The position numbers and the translations under genes are program-made. A stretch of 64,000 nt of DNA from CAVPWP01 sp963709395 (GTDB lineage Bacteria > Pseudomonadota > Alphaproteobacteria > Rhodobacterales > Rhodobacteraceae). Shown here piece after piece: positions 1-9,626 of the stretch (its first letter is position 1; every line of letters starts with the position of its first letter). Under the pieces are notes generated by a model. That model had not been told where the DNA came from. It worked only from the letters and a program-made list of their open reading frames with translations, and made no database searches. The DNA lies in NCBI GenBank assembly GCA_963709395.1, contig CAVPWP010000020.1:1-64000 (forward strand). Reading direction: 5' to 3'.

Positions 1-3000
1 GCGCCCGAGACGTCGCTGACGGTGATCGGGTTGCCCGACCCGTCGGTGCCGAAGGTGCCGGTCGCGGTCGCGCTGTTCTCGACGAAGCCGCGGTCGATGT
101 CGACCTGGGTGAGGACGTCGTCCCGGTCCAGGTAGCGTTCGTCCCGCCGGTGAGACTCGGGCTCGTGTCGACGGGCAGGTCGAGCCCGGCAGAAGATCGA
201 CGAGCGTCACGTCGGTCAGGGTCGCGCTGCCAAGGTCGAGATGGTGAAGCTGTAGGTGACGACGTCCCCGGGGCAGGCGGCGTCGACAGGGCGCTTTGAT
301 CCGCCGTCTTGACGAGGGCGATGTCGCCGAGGTCGACGACGGTGGGCGTGTTGCTCCGGCCTCGGTGCCGAAAAATCCTGGACGGTCTGCGGCGCGCCGC
401 CGCTCGTCAGGCGCCAGGTGCCGGTGGCAGTGGCCTGGTTCTCGACCCGGCGGGCTGCGAGATCGCCGGCGGTCAGGTCATAGACCTGCGTCTGCACCAC
501 GCTTTCGCCCGGCCGAAGGATCGGTATGACGCCCGCAGTCAGCGGCCCGCCCAGTAGCGGGTCGGTGATGACGACGTAGTAGGCGCCGGTGTTGCCGCTG
601 TTCGTCACGGTGAAGCTCTACCGGGTCGCCGGCGACGACGGGCACCGAGATGCCCGAGGTGTCGGCAGTCTCACCAGCGTCAGCGCCGGCGTGAAGGTCA
701 GGTTGGCGGGCGTGGGCATGTTGTTGTCGATGCCGCTGCCGTTGCCGTTCGGGTCGGGGTTCGTGCCGTTGTTCGACAGGTCGTCGAGCTGTGGATTCGT
801 CGCCGGGGTCTGGCCCGACCAGTTGCCCGTCGCCCGTGACGCGGGCCTGGTTCTGCCAGCGGTTGCCGCTGGCCGGCGTCGGCTGCGGCGCCACCGGCTG
901 GTAGCGCATCTGGACGGTGACGTTGCAGGTCGCGGTGATCAGCAGGTAGCCGCACCGGACGGTCGCGTCATGTCGCCCGACCCGTCGAACGCCGCGTTCG
1001 CGCCGTGCTCGCGGGCGGGGTGACGATCGTGTACTCGCCGGGGGCCAGCATGCTCGTCAGCGGGGCCGGGACGGTGACGTGGGTGCCGAAAGCCCTGGGC
1101 GTTGCCCCGGCGAGGCTGTCGGTCATCGTCACGTTTATCAGCGGCTCGAGGCTGAAGTTGCGGGCGCGCGTCTCGAAGGTGACAAGAACAGATGCGTGGG
1201 CCCGGACCGTCGTCGCCGTCGTGCGCTTGGCAAGCCCGACGCGGGCGGTGGGGACCTTGGCGAAGAGATAGCCCGTGGCCGCGGTGTTCGCGGGCAGAGT
1301 AATGCTTGTGATCGAGGTGGCCGAGGCCGCGGTTCCGCCCGCGGTGCCGGGCGTCACGGTGCCGTCCTCGAGCCACTGCTCGCTGATCGTGCCCTGGGTG
1401 ACGGGATGATCGCCCTGCGGGATGAGGCCGAAGGTGTAGTTGCCCGCGCTATCGGTGGTGGCGGTGCGGGGTTGACGATCTCGCCGTCGAAGGCGGTGCC
1501 CTCCAGCGTCATCGTGATGCCGGCGATCCCGGTGTCGACGGGGTCGGCGGTGCCATTATCGTTGAAGTCGCGGAAGAGGCGGCCCGACAGCGACGACGAG
1601 TTGATCGTCATGTCGTTCGAGGCCGGTTGCCCGGGCACGACGTCGAGCGACGAGGTCGTGACCGTCGCGGTGTTGGTGAAGGTCTGCGGGTAACTCGTGA
1701 CCTCGACGATCTGCACCGGCACGGTGATCTCGGGCAGAGTGTTCGTGGCGACGGATCCGAGCGTGCAGGTGAAGTCGGTGGCCCCCGCGGCGCCGGAGCA
1801 GGTGGTCTGGCTCGCGCTGCCGTCCAACACCGCGACGGTGGGCGTACCGGTCAGTTCCATGCCGGCGGGCAGGGTGTCGGTCACTTCGACGTCGTCGGCC
1901 TCGGCAAGACCCGGGCCGGGGTTGTTCCGGACGGTGACGGTGTAGGTGAAGTCCTCGCGCAGGTTTGCCGGATCGACCGACGGCACCTTAGAGGCGACCT
2001 CCATGTCGGCGCCGGGTGCGGACGGTGGTGGTTGCCCGGCGGTGTTGTTCGCTGGGTTCGTGTCGAAGCCGGCGATGGTCTCGTCGGACGAGGCGGCGGC
2101 GATGTTCTGGGCCGGGCCCTTCGTCACGCCGCGCATCGTGACCGTGGTCGTCACCTGCGACTGTCCGGCGCCAAGGGTGGGCCAGCTGCAGACGAGCGTG
2201 CCGCCGACGGCGCCCACCGCCGGCACGGTGCCGCAGCTGCCGCCGCCGGTGACGCTGACGCCCTGGAAGGACAGCCGGCCCGTGGGCAGCGTGTGGGTGG
2301 AGGCGGCGTTCTCGGCGACCGAGGGGCCGTTGTTGCGGATCGTGACGGTGTAGACCATCTTGTCCTCGCCGATCGCGACAGGGTCAATGCTGTCGGTCTT
2401 GTTCGTCAGGAGGTCGAGGCGCGGGTTGCCCACCGGGGTGGTGACCTGCGCGGTCGTTGTTCGTGGGATCGATCTCGGCGTCGTGGTCGAGACGGTCGCG
2501 ACGTTCGTCGGAGCACCCGGTGCCGCGGGTGCCCGAGTTCGGGCGCACGACGACCGTACGGTTGCGCTGGCGCCGTTCAGGATCCGCGCCGAGCGAACAC
2601 TCGACCGTGTCGCCGGCCACCTCGTCGCGCCGGGTAGGGCGTGACGGGCCAGCTTCCGACCGAAGGCGTGGCCGACAGGAAGGTCACGTTCTCGGGCAGG
2701 AGGTCGACGATCGAGACGTTTTCCGCGTCCGACAGGCCGTTGTCGAAGTTCGTCGCGGTCAGGACGTAGACGAGGTTCTGGCCCGCGACGGCCGGGTTCG
2801 GCGCGGCGACCTTCGTGATCGTGACGTCGGTGCGGGGCGTGATCGTGTAGGACGCCGAGGCGGTGTTGTCGGCGGGGTTGGTGTTGGCGACTGTCGACGG
2901 AGAAGGCGGTTGCCACATTCGTGGTGGAGGCCGCTGTTTCCGCCGGGGCGGACCTCGACCAGTGGCAACCGGGCAGTCGACGCCGGCAGTACAGACCGGC

Positions 3001-4961
3001 AGGTTCGCGATGTCGCAGCGCAGGCGGCGGCCTGTCGCCGAGATCGAGCTTGTCGGCGCAGGTCAGGCCAGTGGCGCTGCCCGGTGCGACCGTGCTGCCG
3101 ATGAAGCCGAGCCGGTCGGCCCCACCGCGTCGTTGACAAGGTTCGTCAGGTCGTCCGTCAGGCTGACCGATGTCGCGGGTTGCGGCCCTTGGTTCACGAC
3201 CTCGATCCGGAACGTCTGGACGTCGCCTGCCACGATCGTGGGCGACAGGGCGGACTTCAGCACCGCGACGTTCGTCGAATCGGCGACAGCGAGCCCTCGG
3301 TCGTCACGCTCGTCGTGTCGTTGCCCGGGTTGAGGTCGGGCAGGTTGCCGTCGGGCGAGGACACGGTGAGCGTTGATCGTGCCAGCGACGGGTGCCGTCG
3401 CCGTCGCCTCGAGCACGAGACGTCGGGTGTGGCCTCGCCCGGGTTGAGCGGGCTGCCCTGGGTATAGGCTCGCGTGCAGAAGAGCGAGGCCGGCCCGGCA
3501 AGCGGCAGGGTGGGCGAACAGGTCCAGCCGGTGCCGGCGACCGAGGTGACGGTGAGCCCGGCAGGCAGCGTGTCCTCGGAGTTCGACCGTGCCGAAGAAC
3601 GGCGCGGTGCCGAGGTTCCGGGCGCGAAGGCGGAAGGTGTAACTGTTGCCGACGACGGTGAGGTTCGGGTTCGGGCCGACCTTGATCGCGGCGAGGTCGA
3701 TGGTCGGGTCGACGATGGTCGCGCCGCCGTCGTTGGCGGTGTTATTGCCCGGGTTCGGGTCGACCGGGCCCTCGGCAGCGATGCTCGCGCTGTTGACCGG
3801 GTTTCCGGCGGACACCACGGTCGCCGTGATCGTGACGGGCGGAAGCGCCACGTCCGCGCCGGTGCCGGCGCCGCCGGGGCGAAGGCACTCGACAGTCTGC
3901 CCGGCGTTCGAGCAGGTCCAGCCCGTGCCGCTGGCCGAGACGAAGGCGTAGTTCGCGGGCAGCGAGTCGGTGATGCTGACGTTCGTCGGCGCGTCGCCCG
4001 AGTAGAAGCCGGCCAGCGTGAAGGTCACCTGGTCGCCGACGAGAAGCTGGCCGCCGGGGGTGCGTGTTCGTCAGCCGCAGGTCGGTGCCCGCGGTCACGT
4101 CGATGTCGAGCGTCGCCACATCGTTGTCCGAGACCGGGTCGGGCGGCGTTCCGGCGCTGACGCTGGCCAGCGCGGTCACGTCCGAGTTGCTCGCCGCCGT
4201 GACGCGGCCGGTCACGTCGAAGCTGAAGGCCTCGCCCACGGCAAGCGTGCCGGGGATGGCGCAGGTATAGGTGCCGGCGTCCAGCGTGCAGAAAGACGGG
4301 ACGTGAAGCTGTCGAGGCCGTCCGGCTCGGAGAAGGTGACGAACATTCCGTTGGCCGGATCGGGCCCGAGGTTGGTGACGGTCGCGCCGAAGGTCTGGAC
4401 CGAACCCGCCGTGACCGAGGTCGGCCCGTTGATTGCGATCGAGAGGTCGGCGCCCGAGATGACGGTCGTCGTCTCGCTTTCGGTGTTGTTGCCGGGCTGG
4501 AAGTCGCCGGCCGTCGGCACGCTGGCGACGACCGTGACCGTGCCGCTCCCGCTCGTCAGGACCGAGACGGTCGAGGTGAGCGCGGCGTCGGAGGCAAGAG
4601 GCGGCACCGTGCAGGTGGCGTCGCCGGGGCCGGGAAAGGGCAGCGCGCCGCATCCGGTCAGCGTCGTGACGCCGGTCAGCGTTGCGCCCGTGGGGATCGT
4701 CAGGGTGACCGTGGTGGCCGGCGCGTTGTCGCCGCCCGCGTTGCGGATCACGAGGCCGTAGTCGATCGTGCCGCCGGCCGGCGTCGGGTCGAACCCGGTG
4801 TCGTTGATGTTGACGACCCAGTCGATGTCCTGCGCCTCGGCCTGGCCGGTCGTGCCGACGAGGAGAATCGATCCGAACACTGCCGCGCCGATACAGCGCA
4901 GGAGGGACGGACGGGCGGGGCGGGCACTCGTGTCGGGAGCGCTGATTTTCCGGAGGGGCAT
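1..4961 (-). pseudogene. Secreted DUF11/SdrD-like repeat protein, heavily frameshifted, 3' end outside window
   Basis: Reading leftward from ATG 4961 there is a signal peptide (hydrophobic stretch ending AEAQ) and then serial DUF11-type beta-sandwich repeats of about 120 residues. Each opens with a D-[LVM]-x-x-x-K-like strand and closes with a P-x-N-N-like motif. At least eight repeats can be followed, plus one SdrD_B/Cna-B-like unit near 1500-1590 (DFNDNGTAD, a calcium-loop-like motif). DUF11 proteins are generally extracellular or surface-anchored; adhesion is a guess. The reading frame jumps near 4300, 4060 and 3580 and many more times down to position 1, while the protein signal continues across every jump. 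That suggests either a decayed gene or poor sequence near a contig end. The gene runs off the window, so its anchor or C-terminus is unseen. Confidence 0.8.
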
Positions 4962-5156
4962 GGTTACCTGAAAGTGAACATCTGTCTTTCATCTGGAAAC
5001 AGCCCACAAAGAAATCGAAACTATGACTGAATTCCGGCTTTCTCCGATCATGTGGCTGCTGGAGTACGGGAATGTTCCTTCAGACCGAGCGGAATCTGAG
5101 GTCAAGTTGCACGCGCGTCAGAGAACCCAGATTTCGCACCGCAGGTACCCTTAACC

Positions 5157-5276
5157 TACAAAACCAGGAACTGGCCCGCCGATAACGAAGCGCTCAAGCG
5201 CCGCGGCTCGCTGACGATCTGGTTTGACCTGCCATGAATTGGGAGGCCGCGCGCACTGGCAAGCGCGGGCGAGAAA
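5157..5276 (+). mobile_element. IS5-type transposase N-terminal remnant
   Basis: The frame from 5157 reads YKTRNW, then NEALKRRGSLTIWFD, and hits a stop. The next frame continues MNWEAARTGKRGR. This order matches the N-terminus of IS5-family DDE transposases (N-x-A-L-x-x-R-G-S-L-T-x-W-F-D followed by W-x-A-x-x-x-G-x-R-G-R). Nothing resembling the rest of a transposase or terminal inverted repeats follows, so this is a dead fragment. It begins a run of gene remnants reaching to 6381. Confidence 0.7.
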
Positions 5277-5363
5277 CCGCGGTTCAACCGGCGAGTGCGT
5301 TCAAGATCCGTGCCCAGCTGCGAATGCCGCGATGGAAGCTCGACAGATCGTACTTTTCGTTTG

Positions 5364-5520
5364 GTGCGTGCAGGCATGGAAGCCCAGCGTTCCCACTGCA
5401 TGGGCGCACTTCTCGGGGCCGCCCGCCACACCGATCACATGGCAGCCTTTCAGCTTGCCGATCTGCCCGATGGTCGCGCCGACCGGCCCGGTCGCGGCCG
5501 CGACGCAAAGGGTTTCGCTC
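5364..5520 (-). pseudogene. NADP-dependent oxidoreductase (MDR family) fragment
   Basis: The minus strand from 5520 encodes AAATGPVGATIGQIGKLKG, then CHVIGVAGGPEKCAHAVGTLGF. This is the nucleotide-binding segment (A-A-x-G-x-V-G and G-x-A-G-x-x-E-K) of the curcumin/alkenal reductase-like medium-chain dehydrogenase/reductase family. Only about 52 residues of a protein that is normally about 340 residues long are present. It is antisense to unrelated reading frames and has no start or end. It is a remnant of a deleted gene. Confidence 0.75.
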
Positions 5521-5524
5521 GCCT

Positions 5525-5923
5525 ATGGCAGCCTCGGCACTCGCGAGCCGGGCGGAGGATGCCATCGCGAAACAAGAGATCGCCATCCGCATGAACCCCC
5601 GCGATGCAGGCATCGTCTTCCGCTTTTCGGGTCTGTCGCTCGCCCACTACATGGCAGGCGACTACGAAAATGCGATCCTCTGGGCCGAGCGCGCCATCCA
5701 CCGCATGCCGCGATGGTACTTCGCGCATTTCCTGTTGGCGGCCAGCCACATGGCTCTCGGGCGATCCGCGCAAGCCCGGTCGGCTGTCGAGGCCTGCCAC
5801 GCGGTGCTTCCGGGCATCACGATAGCAGATGCCGAACGCATGCCGCTGAGGGACGCGGCGAAGATGCAGGAATTTCGAGGGCGACTGTGCGCTTCGGGCT
5901 TTTCAGGGGGTCCACCGACCTGA
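5525..5923 (+). pseudogene. C-terminal TPR tail of an adenylate-cyclase-type regulator
   Basis: The ORF from 5525 gives 132 residues. It includes AIAKQEIAIRMNPRD, GDYENAILWAERAIHRMPRW and AHFLLAASHMALGR, which are consecutive TPR helices. It ends with an M-x-E-F-R-x-R-L-like tail. This arrangement is typical of the C-terminus of class III adenylate cyclases or CadC-like regulators with TPR domains. The catalytic or DNA-binding N-terminus is absent, and the preceding sequence belongs to other fragments, so the ATG is internal. Fragment identity is fairly secure; the parent family is inferred. Confidence 0.65.
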
Positions 5924-6090
5924 CATTCAGTCGTCGTGCGGCGAAGGTCCAGGTCCCGCCCTTTTTCCCGGATGCTGCGCCTCTCCCAAGCGTCCGGCTC
6001 CCTGCTTTTCCAGTCATTGGAGCGAGGGACTCAGGCACGACAACAATGCACTCGTCCTCACACCCGAAGATCCGTAGGTAGGGGCGGCGC

Positions 6091-6381
6091 TTACGCCCCG
6101 CCGGACCCAAATGCCACCGACAGAAAGTCCACCATGGCCCTGACCTTTGGTTGCGTGATCCGGTTCGCCGGGTAGACCAAGTAGATCCCTTCCTCCTGAC
6201 GACACAGCGAGGGGAGCGCTTCTTCCAGGAGGCCGTCCTTGAGAGCGGTCCCAATAACGTAGCTGGGAAGATACCGGGAAGAATGACGCCGTAGTCCGCG
6301 CGCAACATGTCGATCATGCTGTCGACGGTGCCGGCCATGCGGTGGTGCAATACTGTTCCGCCGTTGGCAGATGATCGAGCT
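6091..6381 (-). pseudogene. LysR-family regulator, C-terminal fragment
   Basis: The minus strand reads GTVLHHRMAGTVDSMIDMLR, then ADYGVI. After a frameshift near 6275 it continues TALKDGLLEEALPSLCRQEE, then IYLVYPANRITQPKVRAMVDF and stops at 6091. This is the end of a LysR effector-binding domain (Y-P-x-x-x-x-x-x-x-K-V-R-x-x-x-D-F-L). The HTH and most of the effector domain are missing. The fragment abuts the stop codon of the Rieske gene at 6382. The 167 bases between 5924 and 6090 hold nothing recognisable. Confidence 0.75.
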
Positions 6382-6693
6382 TCAGGATAGCTCTACCAGG
6401 ACCCGCCCGTTCTCGACACGCGCGGGATACGTGCCGAGCTTGACACAGACGGGCCCGCCCTTGGGCTCACCTGTTCGGATCTCGAACCGGCCGTTGTGGC
6501 GCGGGCATTCTATGATCCCGTCCATCACGAAGCCGTCGGACAGATCGACCTGCTCGTGGGTGCAGAGCCCGTCGGTGCAGAAGACCTCGTCGCCCGGAAG
6601 GCGATAGACGGCGTAAACGCGACCGCCGCGCTCGAAACGGATCAGGTCCTCTTCCTCGATGTCGTCGAGTGCACAGGCATCGGTCCACGGCAT
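6382..6693 (-). CDS. Rieske 2Fe-2S ferredoxin, MocE-like
   Basis: This 103-residue soluble protein has the Rieske ligands C-T-H near residue 44 and C-P-R-H near residue 62, the usual C-x-H...C-x-x-H pattern. It has no oxygenase domain, so it should act as an electron carrier. It lies 8 bases downstream of a MocD-like membrane oxygenase. The MocD/MocE pairing is the one known from rhizopine (3-O-methyl-scyllo-inosamine) catabolism, where the ferredoxin feeds an oxygenase. No ferredoxin reductase gene is visible in the cluster. It is the last gene of the leftward operon. It could also supply electrons to the P450 at 15691, which is inference. Confidence 0.85.
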   Translation of the reverse strand: MPWTDACALDDIEEEDLIRFERGGRVYAVYRLPGDEVFCTDGLCTHEQVDLSDGFVMDGIIECPRHNGRFEIRTGEPKGGPVCVKLGTYPARVENGRVLVELS

Positions 6694-6701
6694 GGCGACT
6701 C

Positions 6702-7796
6702 CTATTCGGCGGCTTGTGCCACAGGCGCCGTATGCGGCGGGGCCGCCCCGACGGGAAGGGAGGGGCGCAGGAAGTGGTGCGGATCGCGCAGCTGGCGGAA
6801 GACGCACGGGATGATCTCGCGCCAGGCATGGAAGAGCGAGGGCGAGGGCGAGGGGCAGTCGTGCTTCACCGCGTCGTGCAGCGCCGGGAGTGCGTGGTAG
6901 GGCACGAGCGGATACATATGGTGCTCCATGTGGTAATTCATGTTCCAGTAGACGAAGCGCAGCACCGGGTTCATCAGCACTGTTCGGCTGTTCAGACGGT
7001 GGTCGAGCACATCTTCGGCGAGCCCGAGGTGCTGCGGGAGGCCCATCAGCATCAGGAGCCACACGCCGTAGAAGCGAGGCAGGCCGATGAGCATGGCCGG
7101 CAGGATCGACATGGTCCAGAGGCAGGCGAGGAGTGTCGCGGCGTAGACCGCCATGTGGATACGCGCGGCGCGGAAGGCCTTCGGCCACTCGCTCTCGGGA
7201 ACGTAATCGGCCTCGTCGGGGCTCAGTCGACCGAGGGCGTTGACCGCGAGCGCCGCGAAGCTCTTCGGCACGGCGACGAGGCCGAGGAAATTGAGCCCGA
7301 TGATGATAAGCTGCGGCGGCCGCATCCCCGAGATCTCGGGGTCGCGGCCGACGATGATTGTATCAGTGTGGTGTCGGGAGTGGCTCCAGCGCCAGACCAC
7401 CGGGTTCCGCATCATCATGAAGGATGCGATTTGGTAGACTGCGTTGTTCATCCACTGTGTGCGAAAGGCAGTCCCGTGGCCGCATTCGTGCCATCGGGAA
7501 TCAGCCGCCGAGGAGTAGAGCACACCGTAGACGAGGAAGAACGGCACCGCCCACCACGTACCCCAGAACCAGATGCCACCCACGCCCGTCGCGACCATAA
7601 GCCCGAGCCAGATCGCGGTATCCCTGAGCGCCGGCCCGTCGCTGCGCTGCATCAGCGCCTTGAGCGTCTTGCGGTCGACGGGCGTACGGTACCAGTCGGC
7701 ACCCGCGAGTCCCCGCTCGATCGCCTCGCGGGCCGAGGGGCCGGTCAGGCTGTAGCTGCGTTCCATCGGGAAGGTGATAAGGCTCAAAAGTCCCAT
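6702..7796 (-). CDS. MocD-like membrane fatty-acid-desaturase-family oxygenase
   Basis: A 364-residue integral membrane di-iron enzyme. It carries the three histidine boxes of the desaturase/hydroxylase superfamily: H-E-C-G-H near residue 104, H-S-R-H-H near 139 and H-M-E-H-H near 289, between hydrophobic segments. The family includes acyl desaturases, but also MocD of rhizopine catabolism, thought to remove an O-methyl group from the inosamine. The adjoining Rieske ferredoxin and the sugar-transport/glycosidase setting favour a MocD-type role over lipid desaturation. The product start (MGLLSL) lies 13 bases after the preceding stop. The actual substrate is unknown. Confidence 0.8.
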   Translation of the reverse strand: MGLLSLITFPMERSYSLTGPSAREAIERGLAGADWYRTPVDRKTLKALMQRSDGPALRDTAIWLGLMVATGVGGIWFWGTWWAVPFFLVYGVLYSSAADSRWHECGHGTAFRTQWMNNAVYQIASFMMMRNPVVWRWSHSRHHTDTIIVGRDPEISGMRPPQLIIIGLNFLGLVAVPKSFAALAVNALGRLSPDEADYVPESEWPKAFRAARIHMAVYAATLLACLWTMSILPAMLIGLPRFYGVWLLMLMGLPQHLGLAEDVLDHRLNSRTVLMNPVLRFVYWNMNYHMEHHMYPLVPYHALPALHDAVKHDCPSPSPSLFHAWREIIPCVFRQLRDPHHFLRPSLPVGAAPPHTAPVAQAAE

Positions 7797-7809
7797 CGCG
7801 CGCTCCTCG

Positions 7810-8592
7810 TCAGCGGGCCAGGGCGGCCTCGAAGGCCGTCCACTCGCCTGGGTGCATGGTCACGGTTTCTGCCAACGCCGGGAAGGCGCCCTTGGCGACG
7901 TCGGCCCGGAACTCGCCGAAGGCCGCGATCCTTTCGGCCTGAAGTCGGGCGTGTTCTGCGGAGAAGTCGCGGTAGCGGCGGGCATGCCGGGGCATTTTTT
8001 CCGGCGTCTCGCCCAGTATGTCGACGGCGAAGAGGTACTGCACATCGCAGCCGGCACCGGAGCCCATCGAGATAATGGTGAGCGGGGTCGAGCACGATAT
8101 GGCGGAAGCGACTTCCTCTGGGACCACCTCCATCTCGACCGCGAAGGCGCCCACCTCCTCATAGCGGCGGACATCAGAAAGCACGCGGATCGCCTCGTCG
8201 GCCATGCGTCCCACGGAACGAAAGCCGGTCCATCGCGCCTTTTGCGGCACGAGACCCACATGGCCCACGATCGGAATGCCTTCCTTCGCCATCCGCTCCA
8301 CAACATCGAAATGCATCGCTGTGTAGATGCTGTCGGCGCCGGCCTCCATCGCCTCGAAGGCGGCGCGCATCGCTTCATCGGCGTTCACATATCGCCCGTA
8401 GGCCAGGCCGAAGCAGAAATGCGTCGCGGGCGCCGCCGCGCGATAGGCGGTTCGGTTGGCGAGATTGCCGGAGACGATCATCTCAATGCCCGCGGCCTCG
8501 GCCGCCGCAGCGTGCTCGACCGAAGCCACGTTCAGCTCGGTGAGTTGACGGTCGCCCTTGAGCGCACGGATATCGCCGACCGACAGCTTCAT
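7810..8592 (-). CDS. KPHMT (PanB)-like protein lacking canonical metal ligands
   Basis: A 260-residue TIM-barrel protein resembling ketopantoate hydroxymethyltransferase of the PEP mutase/isocitrate lyase superfamily. It retains the region I-V-G-H-V-G-L-x-P-Q and the catalytic-Glu strand (M-E-V-V-P). The two strands that hold the magnesium aspartates in PanB (V-G-D-S and A-D-L-P-F) read V-S-G-N and F-G-L-A-Y-G here. Pantothenate synthesis is therefore doubtful. It overlaps the LacI gene stop by 4 bases and precedes the MocD-like gene, so it is translationally tied to the oxygenase operon. A C1-transfer or aldol/lyase step on the imported compound is possible but unproven. Confidence 0.75.
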   Translation of the reverse strand: MKLSVGDIRALKGDRQLTELNVASVEHAAAAEAAGIEMIVSGNLANRTAYRAAAPATHFCFGLAYGRYVNADEAMRAAFEAMEAGADSIYTAMHFDVVERMAKEGIPIVGHVGLVPQKARWTGFRSVGRMADEAIRVLSDVRRYEEVGAFAVEMEVVPEEVASAISCSTPLTIISMGSGAGCDVQYLFAVDILGETPEKMPRHARRYRDFSAEHARLQAERIAAFGEFRADVAKGAFPALAETVTMHPGEWTAFEAALAR

Positions 8593-9626
8593 GCGGACCT
8601 CGGAGGCGGCATGTCGCTCTCACGGAGGATCAGTTCGCTGTCGACGATCTGCTGGAGACGGTCGCCGACGCCGCCGAGCCGGGCGAGGATCATGCGACCC
8701 ATTCGCATGCCGATGGCGTCGAGGTTCTGGCTGAAGGTCGTCAGCGCCGGTTGAACGGCCGAGGACAACGGCATGTCGTCGCAGCCGATGACGGCGATGT
8801 CGCGCCCCGGCTTGAGCCCGAACGAGCGCATCGCGTCCATGGCGCTGAGGGCGATCATGTCGTTGCCGCAGAAGAGCGCCGTGGGCTCTGCGCCGCGGCT
8901 GATAAGCTCGGTCATGGCGTCCCCGCCGGTCCGGCGCGACAGGAAGCACTCGACCTCGAGCGCGGGATCGTACGGCAGGTCGGCCTCAGCCAGGGCGTCT
9001 CGGTAGCCGTCGCGGGCGTGCAGGGAGTAGGTATAGCGGTAGGGCGTCGCCAGATGCGCGATCCGGCGGTGACCGAGCCGAACCAGCCGCTCGGTGGCCA
9101 GCCGCCCCATACGGCGATGATCGCGGTCCACCCAGTCGTGATCATTGCGGAGCGTCTGGCCGATGGTGACGAAGGGAAACCCACGCTCCTGCAGGTAGTC
9201 GATTCGCTCATCTTCCGGTCTGGTGCGGCCGAAAAGCAGGCCGTCGCATCGGTTGCGTTCGACCGCGCGGCGAATGATGTCGAGTTCCTGCTCGAACTCG
9301 CGCGCCATGACGACCTGGAGGTCATAACCCTGTGCCTGGAGCACCATCTCGACGCCGTCGAGCAGGCCGAGAAAGAACGGGTCGACAAACTTGGTCCAGG
9401 GCTTGGAGACCATGAACGTTACGGTCTGGGTCTGGTTCGACCGGAGCGTCGCCGCCGCGAAGCTCGCCCGGTAGCCAAGCGTGTCCGCTGCCTCCTCCAC
9501 GCGCTTGCGGGTTTCCGCGTTGACGTCCAAGTAGCCGTTCAACGCCCGGCTCACCGTCGAGACAGACAGGCCGACATGGGCCGCCACGTCACGGATGTTC
9601 GGCTTGCGCAGGGTTTGCTCGTTCAC
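8589..9626 (-). CDS. LacI-family transcriptional regulator
   Basis: A 345-residue regulator. The N-terminal HTH (NIRDVAAHVGLSVSTVSRAL, then N-G-Y) is followed by a hinge (A-x-x-L-R-S-N) and a periplasmic-binding-protein-like effector domain (sugar binding). It overlaps its neighbours by 4 bases on both sides, so it is co-transcribed with the glucosidase, the KPHMT-like gene and the oxygenase genes. The likely operators are the palindromes at 11198 and 11316 in the divergent promoter region. The natural model is repression of both operons until the transported sugar or a derivative binds. Confidence 0.93.
   Translation of the reverse strand: MNEQTLRKPNIRDVAAHVGLSVSTVSRALNGYLDVNAETRKRVEEAADTLGYRASFAAATLRSNQTQTVTFMVSKPWTKFVDPFFLGLLDGVEMVLQAQGYDLQVVMAREFEQELDIIRRAVERNRCDGLLFGRTRPEDERIDYLQERGFPFVTIGQTLRNDHDWVDRDHRRMGRLATERLVRLGHRRIAHLATPYRYTYSLHARDGYRDALAEADLPYDPALEVECFLSRRTGGDAMTELISRGAEPTALFCGNDMIALSAMDAMRSFGLKPGRDIAVIGCDDMPLSSAVQPALTTFSQNLDAIGMRMGRMILARLGGVGDRLQQIVDSELILRESDMPPPRSA

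Noticed and set aside
6091..6381. Complete LysR regulator of the oxygenase operon
   Set aside because: Only the C-terminal effector fragment is present, with a frameshift and no HTH, so it cannot regulate anything.
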